Below, one piece after another: positions 53,094 through 60,463 of a DNA stretch of 60,463 nucleotides. A model generated the notes under the pieces. That model had not been told where the DNA came from, did no database searches, and worked only from the letters and a program-made list of their open reading frames with translations. Each line of letters begins with the position of its first letter. Positions within the stretch are counted from its first letter, which is position 1. Origin of the DNA: an uncultured Lachnospiraceae bacterium (GTDB lineage: Bacteria > Bacillota > Clostridia > Lachnospirales > Lachnospiraceae); the NCBI GenBank assembly GCA_910579225.1, contig CAJTTI010000022.1, positions 1-60,463 on the forward strand. The letters are read 5' to 3'. The position numbers and the translations under genes were made by a program.

Positions 53094-53393
53094 TTAGTTA
53101 CATCCGCAGTCTTCATAAGGCGGTCTGGGCGGTCTTGGAGGTGGAGGTGGCATGGGGCGGGAAGGCTGTTCGTTTCCACATCCACATCCGCATCCATCGT
53201 TTTGATCCATTCCGCAGTCACATCCGCAGTTGTCATTGGTGCAGGGATTGCCGCATCCGCAGCTGGTATCGCACCCGCAGTTACTGCTGCATCTGCAGTT
53301 ATTGTTGTGGCTGCAGACACATTTGCGGCTGCCACAGCCAGTATTGCCGTTGCAGCAGAATAAGAGTAGGAAGATCCAGATACAACTGTTCAT
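53094..53393 (-). CDS. Cysteine-rich small secreted or membrane-anchored protein, 21 Cys in 99 aa
   Basis: A strong ribosome-binding site (AAAGGAG, 7 nt before ATG 53393 on the minus strand) supports this as a real gene. The N-terminus is hydrophobic (IWIFLLLFCC), a signal or anchor. The middle is packed with Cys in CGC and CXC groups separated by Asn/Asp/Gly/Ser, like a metal-binding or cross-linking domain, and the end is proline-rich (PMPPPPPRPPRPPYEDCGCN). No family recognised. Such composition suggests a spore-coat or envelope protein cross-linked by disulfides, or metal binding. The upstream box CATAGTCTA (complement of 53415-53423) fits a sigma-K -10 (CATANNNTA), though the -35 is weak. 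Several + strand open frames over it are shadows. Confidence 0.8.
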   Translation of the reverse strand: MNSCIWIFLLLFCCNGNTGCGSRKCVCSHNNNCRCSSNCGCDTSCGCGNPCTNDNCGCDCGMDQNDGCGCGCGNEQPSRPMPPPPPRPPRPPYEDCGCN

Positions 53394-53437
53394 AAGTTCA
53401 ACTCCTTTCTTTTATAGACTATGCAGAAGTGTCATTC

Positions 53438-53466
53438 TTGACAAAGAGAATTTCAAATGTTATATT
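53438..53466 (+). promoter_or_regulatory. Sigma-A promoter of glnA
   Basis: TTGACA (53438-53443), 17 nt spacer, TATATT (53461-53466), a near-consensus match. Predicted start of RNA near 53473, only a few bases before the leader terminator. Confidence 0.85.
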
Positions 53467-53478
53467 TGAGAAAGAAAC

Positions 53479-53513
53479 AAAGGCGTTTCCGGCAGTGGAG
53501 CACGCCTTTTTTT
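53479..53513 (+). terminator. Leader terminator (attenuator candidate) between the promoter and glnA
   Basis: AAAGGCGT (53479-53486) pairs with ACGCCTTT (53502-53509), extended inward by TCC/GGA around a GGCAGT hexaloop, and is followed by a run of T to 53513. It lies after the glnA promoter and 66 nt before the glnA start, so transcription would stop early unless something intervenes. An ANTAR-domain RNA-binding protein is encoded right after glnA. The downstream leader has a small GC-GAAA-GC tetraloop hairpin (about 53544-53561). Confidence 0.8.
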
Positions 53514-53579
53514 CATATCTGTCTGCAGGATGCAGGATTGGTGTCCGCGAAAGCAGGATACTGGAAAAAGGAGTGAAAG

Positions 53580-54914
53580 ATGATGAACAGATATACAAAG
53601 AAAGACATATTGGAACTAGTGGAAGAAGAGGATGTGGAGTTTGTTCGTCTGCAGTTTACGGATTTGTTCGGAAATATGAAGAACCTGGCCATTACTTCGG
53701 GACATCTGAAAAATGCACTGGACAAAAAGGTGCTTTTTGACGGCTCCTCTATCGACGGATTTGTGGGGGTGGATGAGAGTGACCTGTACCTGTATCCGGA
53801 TTATGGGACGTTCTCCATGTTTCCCTGGAGACCTCAGCACGGGAAGGTGGCAAGGCTGATCTGTGATGTATACCGCCCGGACGGCACTTTCTACGAGGGG
53901 GATCCCAGATACATTCTGAAAAAGGTAGTGTCTGAGGCAGCAGGGGAAGGCTATACCTTCCATGTGGGACCTGAGTGTGAATTCTTTCTGTATCATCTGG
54001 ATGACAATGGGATGCCTACGAATATTACACATGAACAGGCAGGATATTTTGACATGGGACCGCTTGATTTTGGGGAAAATGCACGCCGGGATATGGTGAT
54101 GACTCTGGAAGAGATGGGGTTTCAGGTGGAGAGGTCCCATCACGAGAATTCTCCGGCTCAGCATGAGATTGATTTCCGGTATGACGAAGCTTTGGCAGCG
54201 GCAGACCATATTATGACTTTTAAACAGGCAGTGAAGACAATTGCCAAGAGACATGGGCTTCATGCCACATTTATGCCAAAGCCCAGAAGCGGAGTGGACG
54301 GTTCCGGCATGCACATCAATATGTCGCTCTCAAAAGACGGTTTGAATATTTTCCAGGATGTTCAAGACCTAAGAGGCCTGAGCCGGGAGGCATATTATTT
54401 TCTTGGAGGGATTCTCAGGCATATGAGAGCCATGACGCTGATCCTGAATCCTATCGTGAACTCGTACAAGCGTCTGGTTCCGGGATATGAAGCACCAGCC
54501 TATATTGTCTGGTCTGTCAGGAACCGGACACCATTGGTGAGGATACCGGCTACCAGAGGAGAGGATACCCGGATTGAACTGCGTTCTCCGGATCCGTCCT
54601 GCAATCCGTATCTGGCTCTGGCAGTATGCCTGGCAGCCGGTATGGACGGTATAAAGAACCGGATCGAACCGCCTGAAAGCATGGATATGAATATGAACCA
54701 GCTGTCGGCCGAAGAACTGAAAGAACTTGGAGTGGAGAGCCTTCCGAGAAATCTGAAAGAAGCGGTGGATGAATTTGAGAAGGATCCGCTGATGCAGCAG
54801 GTTCTGGGGGGCGAAGTCTGCCGAAAATTTGCGGAAGCAAAGAGGCAGGAGTGGGAGAACTACAATGCGCAGATTTCTGAGTGGGAGCTGAAGAACTACC
54901 TGGTCAGAATCTGA
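53580..54914 (+). CDS. glnA: Glutamine synthetase, type I
   Basis: 444-aa enzyme joining ammonia and glutamate with ATP, a dodecamer in the cytosol. Sequence landmarks are FDGSSIDGFVGVDESD near the N-terminus, VGPECEFFLY (metal Glu), KPRSGVDGSGMHINMSL and NRTPLVRIPATR (ammonium and ATP sites). The adenylylation tyrosine site of the Gram-negative type is absent, fitting the GSI-alpha group. Start ATG 53580 after AAGGAG; a second ATG follows directly. The promoter is followed by a terminator in the leader, and the next gene encodes an ANTAR regulator 38 nt downstream. Confidence 0.96.
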   Translation: MMNRYTKKDILELVEEEDVEFVRLQFTDLFGNMKNLAITSGHLKNALDKKVLFDGSSIDGFVGVDESDLYLYPDYGTFSMFPWRPQHGKVARLICDVYRPDGTFYEGDPRYILKKVVSEAAGEGYTFHVGPECEFFLYHLDDNGMPTNITHEQAGYFDMGPLDFGENARRDMVMTLEEMGFQVERSHHENSPAQHEIDFRYDEALAAADHIMTFKQAVKTIAKRHGLHATFMPKPRSGVDGSGMHINMSLSKDGLNIFQDVQDLRGLSREAYYFLGGILRHMRAMTLILNPIVNSYKRLVPGYEAPAYIVWSVRNRTPLVRIPATRGEDTRIELRSPDPSCNPYLALAVCLAAGMDGIKNRIEPPESMDMNMNQLSAEELKELGVESLPRNLKEAVDEFEKDPLMQQVLGGEVCRKFAEAKRQEWENYNAQISEWELKNYLVRI

Positions 54915-54952
54915 TCTCCTTTTGGCAGAGTGCGGAAAGGAGGGTGTAAAAT

Positions 54953-55501
54953 GTGACCAGTATACTGGTGGTATTTCCAAAAGCGGAAGATGGGAAAAGT
55001 ATCCGGAACCTTCTGGTCAGACATGGATATGATGTGGCGGCGGTGTGCACGCTTGGCTCTCAGGTTCTGAATAATATAGATCTGATGAACAACGGGGTCA
55101 TTGTCAGCGGGTACAAATATCCGGATATGTACTATACGGAACTTATAGAGTCTCTTCCGACTGGTTTTGATATGCTGCTTCTGGCCTCTTCCCGGGTGTG
55201 TGCAGAATGTGTTCATCCGAATGTCATATGCGTGGCGATGCCTCTGCAGGTACAGGATCTGATGAGCACTCTGGAAATGATGTGCATGAATCAGATGCGC
55301 AGGAAGAAAAAACTTCGGTCACAACCGAAGAAGAGGACCGAGGAAGAAAAGCAGATTCTGGAGAAAGCAAAAGCGGTTCTGATGGAACGAAATCATATGA
55401 CAGAGAAAGAAGCGCATCGTTATCTGCAAAAATGCAGTATGGACAGTGGAACGTCTCTCATTGAGACGGCACAGATGGTGCTTGCCATGACGAAGTTGTA
55501 G
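54953..55501 (+). CDS. ANTAR-domain transcription antitermination regulator (182 aa)
   Basis: Start GTG 54953 has AAAGGAGG 8 nt upstream (an ATG 2 nt earlier runs into TGA). Residues 1-105 resemble a response-regulator receiver, ILVVFPKAEDGKSIRNLLVRH, but the phosphate-accepting Asp is missing (NGVIVSGYKYPDM), so it is a pseudo-receiver. A basic coiled-coil linker (KKKLRSQPKKRTEEEK) leads to an ANTAR domain (about 128-182: ILEKAKAVLMERNHMTEKEA, LIETAQMVLAM). ANTAR proteins bind paired RNA hairpins and prevent terminators forming. Its position after glnA and the terminator in the glnA leader suggest it controls glnA in response to nitrogen state; signal unknown. Confidence 0.88.
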   Translation: MTSILVVFPKAEDGKSIRNLLVRHGYDVAAVCTLGSQVLNNIDLMNNGVIVSGYKYPDMYYTELIESLPTGFDMLLLASSRVCAECVHPNVICVAMPLQVQDLMSTLEMMCMNQMRRKKKLRSQPKKRTEEEKQILEKAKAVLMERNHMTEKEAHRYLQKCSMDSGTSLIETAQMVLAMTKL

Positions 55502-55528
55502 AAGGGACGTGCTGCATCAGGATGCGGC

Positions 55529-55557
55529 TTGTACGGCAGGGAGATTTCTGGTACAAT
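55529..55557 (+). promoter_or_regulatory. Sigma-A promoter of dapF
   Basis: TTGTAC (55529-55534), 17 nt spacer, TACAAT (55552-55557), 28 nt before the dapF start. Confidence 0.65.
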
Positions 55558-55585
55558 GGGTGCAGAAAGATAAGGAGAATATTTT

Positions 55586-56437
55586 ATGAAGTTTACGAAG
55601 ATGCACGGCATTGGCAACGATTATGTATATGTGGACTGTACAAAGGATGATCTGACGGCTCCGGCGGGGATTGCCAGGTTTGTCAGTGACCGTCATTTTG
55701 GGATTGGTTCTGACGGACTCATTTTGATCAGAAAGTCTGAGAAAGCCGATTTTCGGATGGATATGTATAACGCAGACGGTTCCAGAGGAGAGATGTGCGG
55801 AAACGGGATCCGCTGTGTGGGAAAGTATGTCTATGACTATGGACTGACGGAGAAGAATGAGATCAAAGTTGAGACATTGGCTGGAATCAAAGAACTGAAA
55901 CTGCAGATTGAAAGTGGCAAAGTATCCAGGGTACGGGTCAATATGGGAGAACCGATTCTGGTGCCGGAGCAGATTCCAGTGGAGGCTGACAGGGAACCTG
56001 TAGTGATGGAACCTGTCAAGGTGTGCGACAGAGAGTGGAAAATGACCTGTGTGTCCATGGGAAATCCTCATGCGGTGATCTTTATTGACACGCCCGTAAG
56101 AGAGTTTGGACTGGAAGCAGTGGGACCATCTTTTGAATGTCATCCGCGGTTTCCGAAGAGGACAAACACGGAGTTTGTCCGGATACTCGGCCCGGACCGG
56201 ATGGAAATGCGCGTATGGGAGCGGGGATCAGGAGAGACTTTTGCTTGCGGCACAGGCGCCTGTGCGTCAGCAGTGGCTGCCGTACTGAATGGATTTTGTA
56301 AAAGACAGGTGACGGTGGAACTGCTGGGAGGGGACCTGGAGATTGAGTGGAAAGAGATGGACGGCTGTGTCTATATGACCGGGGCTGCGACCACAGTATT
56401 TGATGGGGAGATTTGTCTGCCCGAAGGACTGGAATGA
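55586..56437 (+). CDS. dapF: Diaminopimelate epimerase
   Basis: 283-aa PLP-independent racemase turning LL- into meso-diaminopimelate for peptidoglycan and lysine. The two active-site cysteines are in EMCGNGIRC near residue 72 and ETFACGTGACAS near residue 219, both intact. N-terminus KFTKMHGIGNDYVYVD is typical. AAGGAG precedes ATG 55586. It takes the product of DapL at 21-22 kb. Its stop overlaps the start of the next membrane protein. Confidence 0.96.
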   Translation: MKFTKMHGIGNDYVYVDCTKDDLTAPAGIARFVSDRHFGIGSDGLILIRKSEKADFRMDMYNADGSRGEMCGNGIRCVGKYVYDYGLTEKNEIKVETLAGIKELKLQIESGKVSRVRVNMGEPILVPEQIPVEADREPVVMEPVKVCDREWKMTCVSMGNPHAVIFIDTPVREFGLEAVGPSFECHPRFPKRTNTEFVRILGPDRMEMRVWERGSGETFACGTGACASAVAAVLNGFCKRQVTVELLGGDLEIEWKEMDGCVYMTGAATTVFDGEICLPEGLE

Positions 56438-58491
56438 CAGGAATGAAGATCTGGAATGGGTGCAAAAAGACAGTATATGTTATATTATTTGCAGTATTAC
56501 TTCCTGTGAGTGCTTATATCTTTTACGGAGCATTGGATGTGCTGGAGTATGCAGAGGCACTGCAGGGGGTCCTGCATGGAAAGCGGGTGACGGTATTTTT
56601 GCTGACCGCTGCTTTTCTACTGTGCTTGTTTTTGGCCGGGATCTTTGGAAAAGTATCAGAGTATTTGGAACGGCACCAGAAGAAAACAGTGCCAGTGCTG
56701 TTCGGTATTCTGGTGGTGTTTCAGCTGCTGATGATATTGACAGTACGGACGTCTTTCCGGCATGACCATCTGAAAGTCTTTGATACAGCTGTGGCGCTTC
56801 TGGAGCGGGGGACGATTGCAGATACGCATTTTGGGCATTATTTTATGAAATATCCCAATAATGTTCCTATTTGCCTGTTCACGTATGGGTGGTTAAAGGC
56901 GGCGTCGTTTCTGGGGATTCCAAAAGCGTACTGGATGGAATTTATGAAGGTGATCAACCTGTTGTTCATGAACCTGGGCCTTTTCTGTACGTTTCGACTG
57001 GTCTGCAAATATCGTTCAAGAAAGCACGGAATCTTCCTGCTTTTGCTTCTGCTCGTAAATCCACTCTGGTACCTGCTGGGGCAGATGTACTATACATCCA
57101 CCATATCTCTGGCATTTTCCATGGGGGCAATTACGCTGTTTGATCTGGCGCGGGAACAGAAGATTCTGTGGAAAAAATATATGCAGTATCTGTGTATGGG
57201 GATGCTTCTGGCCGCCGGTTACAAGATCCGTGCCACGGTGATTATCACTGCGGCTGCTGTTTTGATCTGGGCAGTGCTCCGACTAAAGAATATGAAAGTT
57301 TCAAAGGAAGCGTTTAGTGTTCTGGCAGTCTTTCTGGGCGCGGGTCTGATGCTTCTGGCCTACGGACAGGCAGAGAAACAATACGCAGGATTTAATCCGT
57401 CAGAGACCGGATATCCGCCGGTTCACTGGGTTATGATGAGCGCTCAGGGAGAAGGCCAGTATAACAGCGCGGATGACGCCTATACGGGCTCTTTTGATAC
57501 AAGGAAAGAACGGACAGAGGCAGATCTTGCGCTTTTAAAAGAGAGAGTCTGCCGGATGGGTCCGGGCGGCCTGTTCACGTTGTTTCGTAATAAGCTGCGG
57601 GTGGCATTTTCGGATGGATCAGATGATTATTACTCATTGTTTCGGTCCATGATACGAACTTCATGGGTACAAAAGTATATCAATGGGGGAAAAAGTGATT
57701 ACCTGTCGGTATATGTGCAGAGTTATCATGGGATGTTGACGGGGTTTTTGTTTTTTTCCTTTCTCTTGCGTATGATCAGGAAGCGCACAGATTTTCTGGA
57801 TATTTTTGCCTTTCACATTGCCGGAGCATATTTGTTTTACCTGATCTGGGAAGTAGACCGTGCATACAGCATTCCATTTATGCTGATGTTCCTGCTTTGG
57901 GCAGTGGACGGGATGGTATGGCTGTCAGAGTGGCTGGAGCAGCGGAGAGAGAATATGCGTCCTGTCCGTTTGCTGCCCTGGGTAGCAGGAGGAGGAATCC
58001 TTCTGATGGCGGCAGGGGTGACGTGGATTGTGCACAGAAGCGGTATGCCGGTTCGGGAATATGCAGTGCTGCAGGATCAGGAGACCAGTGAGAGCCTGCT
58101 TTTGCAGGAAGCATTTACTCAGACGTTTCGAACGGGAAAGCCTTTTGATCATGCGGATCTGTGGGTGGCGAACTGGGACGGTCCGGCCAATGATTCCGTG
58201 TATATGCTGCAGATTCTGCAGGAGGACGGTTCGGTGGAAGCAGAAGGCGAGATCATTGGTTCGGCGGCGCCCTGTATGGAGGCATATACCGTGGCATTTG
58301 AGAAAGTACTGCCGGACAGAGAACAGACGTATCAACTCCGGGTAACACTGAAGAATCCGGACTGCGCCATTAAGACGGATTTTCTGTATTATCAGACTGG
58401 GGCGTGGGACATGTATCCGGAAGGGGCACTTTATGCACCAAAAGAGATTCCGGATGTGGATCTGGCATTTGCAATATACGAGGAGCGTTAG
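56434..58491 (+). CDS. GT-C-like polytopic membrane protein (685 aa)
   Basis: Start ATG 56434 overlaps the dapF stop (ATGA). Eleven to thirteen hydrophobic helices lie between residues 15 and 540. After the third helix comes RTSFRHDHLKVFDTAVALLE and HFGHYFMKYPNNVPICLFTYG, an acidic/aromatic outer loop like that of PMT/ArnT-type GT-C glycosyltransferases. The last 130 residues are an extracytoplasmic beta-rich domain. No family name is certain. Probably transfers sugar from a lipid carrier to a surface polymer or protein. Confidence 0.75.
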   Translation: MTGMKIWNGCKKTVYVILFAVLLPVSAYIFYGALDVLEYAEALQGVLHGKRVTVFLLTAAFLLCLFLAGIFGKVSEYLERHQKKTVPVLFGILVVFQLLMILTVRTSFRHDHLKVFDTAVALLERGTIADTHFGHYFMKYPNNVPICLFTYGWLKAASFLGIPKAYWMEFMKVINLLFMNLGLFCTFRLVCKYRSRKHGIFLLLLLLVNPLWYLLGQMYYTSTISLAFSMGAITLFDLAREQKILWKKYMQYLCMGMLLAAGYKIRATVIITAAAVLIWAVLRLKNMKVSKEAFSVLAVFLGAGLMLLAYGQAEKQYAGFNPSETGYPPVHWVMMSAQGEGQYNSADDAYTGSFDTRKERTEADLALLKERVCRMGPGGLFTLFRNKLRVAFSDGSDDYYSLFRSMIRTSWVQKYINGGKSDYLSVYVQSYHGMLTGFLFFSFLLRMIRKRTDFLDIFAFHIAGAYLFYLIWEVDRAYSIPFMLMFLLWAVDGMVWLSEWLEQRRENMRPVRLLPWVAGGGILLMAAGVTWIVHRSGMPVREYAVLQDQETSESLLLQEAFTQTFRTGKPFDHADLWVANWDGPANDSVYMLQILQEDGSVEAEGEIIGSAAPCMEAYTVAFEKVLPDREQTYQLRVTLKNPDCAIKTDFLYYQTGAWDMYPEGALYAPKEIPDVDLAFAIYEER

Positions 58492-58541
58492 AGAGCTGAA
58501 AAATTTTCTGTCCGGATACAGAAGAAACATAATTTCTAAAG

Positions 58542-58570
58542 TTGCATTTCCAGAAAGGGTATGATAGGAT
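58542..58570 (+). promoter_or_regulatory. Promoter of the T-box leader
   Basis: TTGCAT (58542-58547), 17 nt spacer, TAGGAT (58565-58570). RNA would begin near 58577, just before the T-box Stem I. Confidence 0.5.
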
Positions 58571-58590
58571 AATGGTCAATAAGTAAAAGG

Positions 58591-58855
58591 CAGAGAACAG
58601 GACTCTGATCTGCAGAGGCCGACAGGAATCTGGCGTCACCGACTGAGAGCGCCAACCGGAAGAGCAGATCAGGGAACACCTGGGAGCTGGCTGTCTGAAG
58701 GAAGAGTAGGGCAGTCCGTCTGGCATACGTTATATGCAGAAAAGAGAGGAGAGCCGTGCCCCTGGGGGAAAAGGCGCTCAATGCGGGTGGTACCGCGGGA
58801 ACCGAATGGAGATCCCGTCCCGGAATTGAATGAAGATTCCGGGACGGGATTTTTA
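58591..58855 (+). ncRNA. T-box riboswitch controlling aspS-gatC, specifier GAAC
   Basis: The T-box sequence GCGGGTGGTACCGCGG is at 58784-58799. A perfect 15-bp terminator stem (58812-58826 with 58836-58850, 9-nt loop) followed by TTTTT ends it. In Stem I, CTGATCTGC (58605-58613) pairs with GCAGATCAG (58664-58672); directly after, on the 3' side where the specifier lies, is GGGAACACC (58672-58680), containing GAA (58674-58676, Glu) and AAC (58675-58677, Asn). The leader would let transcription continue when uncharged tRNA binds, matching a need for Asn-tRNA (and perhaps Gln-tRNA) formed with GatCAB. Confidence 0.92.
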
Positions 58856-58930
58856 TATGCAGGGAAGAAAACAGAGACGCCTGTTCCCCGCTCTGACGTC
58901 GTCCACGGAAGAAGACAAGGAGGAAAAGAG

Positions 58931-60262
58931 ATGGATTTTTTAACCGGAGTGAAGAAAACAGATGTATTGGAACTTGCAGATCTGACTGCTGGGTCTTTCG
59001 TGGGCCGGCAGGTGAAAGTGAATGGAGCAGTTCATACCATTCGCCATATGGGGGATGTGGCTTTCGTGGTGCTTCGAAAGAGAGAGGGGCTCCTGCAGTG
59101 CGTCTATGAAGAAGGAACTGCAGCGTTTGACTTGAAGCTCCTGAAGGAAGCAGCGGCTGTGGAAGCAGAAGGGATTCTGGAAGCAGAAGAGCGGGCGCCG
59201 GGAGGTATCGAGCTCCGGCTGAAAGCAGTGAGGATTCTGTCACTTCCGGAGGCGCCGCTGCCGCTGCCGGTTGCAAAGTGGAAACTTCAGACGTCCCTGG
59301 AAGCGAAAATGAACATGCGTTCGATTTCTCTGCGTAACATTCGCGAACGGGCCAAATTTAAACTGCAGGAAGGGATTGTGAGAGGATTCCGGGATTTCCT
59401 GTATTCCCAGGGGTTCACGGAGATTCATACGCCGAAGATCGGTGCGAAGAGCGCGGAAGGAGGCTCGAACCTGTTTCGACTGGATTATTTCCACCGTCCG
59501 GCGGTGCTACAGCAGTCTCCACAGCTCTATAAGCAGATGATGGTAGGCGTGTTTGACCGGGTTTTTGAGACGGCGCCGGTATTCCGGGCAGAGAAGCATA
59601 ATACAAAACGGCACCTGAATGAATATACTTCCCTGGATCTGGAGATGGGGTATATTGATGGTTTCGAAGACATTATGGCCATGGAGACCGGATTTTTGCA
59701 GTATACGATGGAACTGCTGATCAGGGAATATGCAGTGGAACTCCATATTCTGAATATTATGCTTCCGGATGTGAGACGGATTCCCACTGTGAGATTTGAC
59801 CGGGCCAAGGAGCTGGTGTCGGAGAAATACAGCCGGAAAATCCGCAATCCATTTGACCTGGAGCCGGAAGAGGAAGTCTTGATCGGCCAGTATTTTAAAG
59901 AAGAGTATGATGCGGATTTTGTATTTGTAACCCATTATCCTTCAAAGAAAAGACCATTTTACGCCATGGATGATCCGGAAGATTCCCGCTATACTCTGAG
60001 TTTTGATCTTCTGTATCATGGCCTTGAGATTACCACAGGCGGGCAGAGGATCCATGACCGCCGGGTACTGCTTGAGAAGTTGAAGGCAAGAGGAATGACG
60101 GAGGAAGGTCTGGAGCAATACCTGGATACGTTCCGGTATGGGATGCCGCCTCACGGTGGTCTGGGAATCGGCCTGGAACGTCTGACCATGAAACTGGTCG
60201 GGGAAGACAATGTGCGTGAGACGACGCTCTATCCGCGGGATCTGTCGCGACTGGAACCCTGA
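58931..60262 (+). CDS. aspS: Aspartyl-tRNA synthetase, archaeal-type and probably non-discriminating
   Basis: 443-aa class II enzyme, much shorter than ordinary bacterial AspRS (about 590 aa) because it lacks the GAD insertion domain; this is the archaeal-type AspRS found in Clostridia. It starts with an OB-fold anticodon domain (VGRQVKVNGAVHTIRHMGD), then motif 2 ETAPVFRAEKHNTKRHLNEYT and motif 3 GGLGIGLERLTMKLVG (parts given). Such enzymes often charge both tRNA-Asp and tRNA-Asn; the downstream gatC supports this, since GatCAB amidates Asp-tRNA-Asn to Asn-tRNA-Asn. Start ATG 58931 after AGGAGG. Controlled by the T-box before it. Confidence 0.9.
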   Translation: MDFLTGVKKTDVLELADLTAGSFVGRQVKVNGAVHTIRHMGDVAFVVLRKREGLLQCVYEEGTAAFDLKLLKEAAAVEAEGILEAEERAPGGIELRLKAVRILSLPEAPLPLPVAKWKLQTSLEAKMNMRSISLRNIRERAKFKLQEGIVRGFRDFLYSQGFTEIHTPKIGAKSAEGGSNLFRLDYFHRPAVLQQSPQLYKQMMVGVFDRVFETAPVFRAEKHNTKRHLNEYTSLDLEMGYIDGFEDIMAMETGFLQYTMELLIREYAVELHILNIMLPDVRRIPTVRFDRAKELVSEKYSRKIRNPFDLEPEEEVLIGQYFKEEYDADFVFVTHYPSKKRPFYAMDDPEDSRYTLSFDLLYHGLEITTGGQRIHDRRVLLEKLKARGMTEEGLEQYLDTFRYGMPPHGGLGIGLERLTMKLVGEDNVRETTLYPRDLSRLEP

Positions 60263-60318
60263 AGACGAAAGGCGCAGGAGAAAAGAAATGTGGAACCGGA
60301 ACAGAAAGGAGAAGCAAT

Positions 60319-60463
60319 ATGGCAGTTGTGATTTCGGATGAAACAATCGAATACGTAGGGATCCTTGCAAAGCTGATGCTTTCCGATGAGGAAAAGAAAC
60401 AGGCGAAGAAGGATATGGGAAATATGCTGGAATATATGGATATGCTGAACGATCTGGATACAG
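60319..60463 (+). CDS. gatC: Asp-tRNA(Asn)/Glu-tRNA(Gln) amidotransferase subunit C, cut by window end
   Basis: The first 48 codons are visible: MAVVISDETIEYVGILAKLM and KDMGNMLEYMDMLNDLD, the typical GatC start, where the small subunit wraps GatA. AAAGGAG precedes ATG 60319. It follows aspS by 56 nt, with gatA and gatB presumably beyond the window. GatCAB amidates misacylated Asp-tRNA-Asn and Glu-tRNA-Gln. Confidence 0.9.
   Translation, partial: MAVVISDETIEYVGILAKLMLSDEEKKQAKKDMGNMLEYMDMLNDLDT

Noticed and set aside
52867..53097. 76-aa frame after the DUF6020-like gene
   Set aside because: It runs through the terminator hairpin, lacks a ribosome-binding site and shows no domain.
53052..53469. 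Several + strand frames opposite the cysteine-rich gene
   Set aside because: Repetitive shadows of CGC-coding sequence; the minus-strand gene has the strong ribosome-binding site.
58596..58604. AAC and GAC triplets on the 5' side of T-box Stem I as specifier
   Set aside because: The specifier codon of T-boxes lies on the 3' strand of Stem I; the GAAC at 58674-58677 is in the right place.
58781..58930. Longer aspS start within the T-box
   Set aside because: The frame is open through the T-box and terminator, which are plainly untranslated RNA; ATG 58931 has AGGAGG and begins the OB-fold domain.

Overview
The window looks like chromosome from a spore-forming Clostridia bacterium, most likely Lachnospiraceae. 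The evidence is the uvrA-murB-rapZ-whiA-crh order, an ANTAR regulator beside glnA, a T-box in front of a non-discriminating AspRS and gatC, SleC-like and PdaB-like spore genes, and DUF2142/DUF6020-type membrane proteins. Species cannot be named from the sequence alone. Almost every gene is on the + strand; the exceptions are dapL, a PdaB-like deacetylase and a cysteine-rich small protein. I see no transposase, phage gene, CRISPR array, tRNA or rRNA.

Region 1 (about 0.1-20.7 kb) is the accessory part, a continuous cell-surface locus. It opens with a 73-aa conserved-looking small protein and a 3017-aa secreted adhesin that has no visible anchor. Next come an LPSTG multi-repeat pilin, an LPSTG backbone pilin and two overlapping class C sortases. 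These run straight into a second fibre-type module: an anchorless pilin-like protein, two TasA/camelysin-like proteins (the second without a signal peptide and overlapping the first in the +1 frame), a SipW-like signal peptidase, a protein with a VQTGD sorting-like tail, and a MucBP-like membrane-anchored protein. The gaps hold hairpins and a repeated hairpin element. A strong terminator at 20.70 kb closes the locus.

Region 2 (20.8-41.3 kb) is housekeeping: dapL on the minus strand; uvrA-murB-rapZ-whiA-crh; a methyltransferase, hslO and nadE; a SleC-like spore cortex protein; an MreB/Mbl protein behind an unusual palindromic leader; then recD2-comF and two unknown membrane proteins leading into cdaA-cdaR (c-di-AMP synthesis).

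Region 3 (41.3-52.9 kb) is an envelope-glycan region: a DUF2142-type membrane protein, three GT2 glycosyltransferases and a HAD phosphatase in one tight run; a minus-strand PdaB-like gene; lrgAB; and a DPM-like GT2 followed by a DUF6020-like polytopic protein.

Region 4 (53-60.5 kb) has a 99-aa protein with 21 cysteines, glnA behind a promoter plus leader terminator and followed by an ANTAR RNA-binding regulator, dapF with a large GT-C-like membrane protein, and a T-box leader controlling a non-discriminating aspS and gatC (cut by the window end). The T-box specifier region reads GAAC, containing both a Glu and an Asn codon shifted by one base.

The best candidates for something new are the joined sortase-pilus/SipW-TasA locus with its odd genes and RNA hairpins, the cysteine-rich protein, and the RNA-level control of glnA and aspS-gatC.
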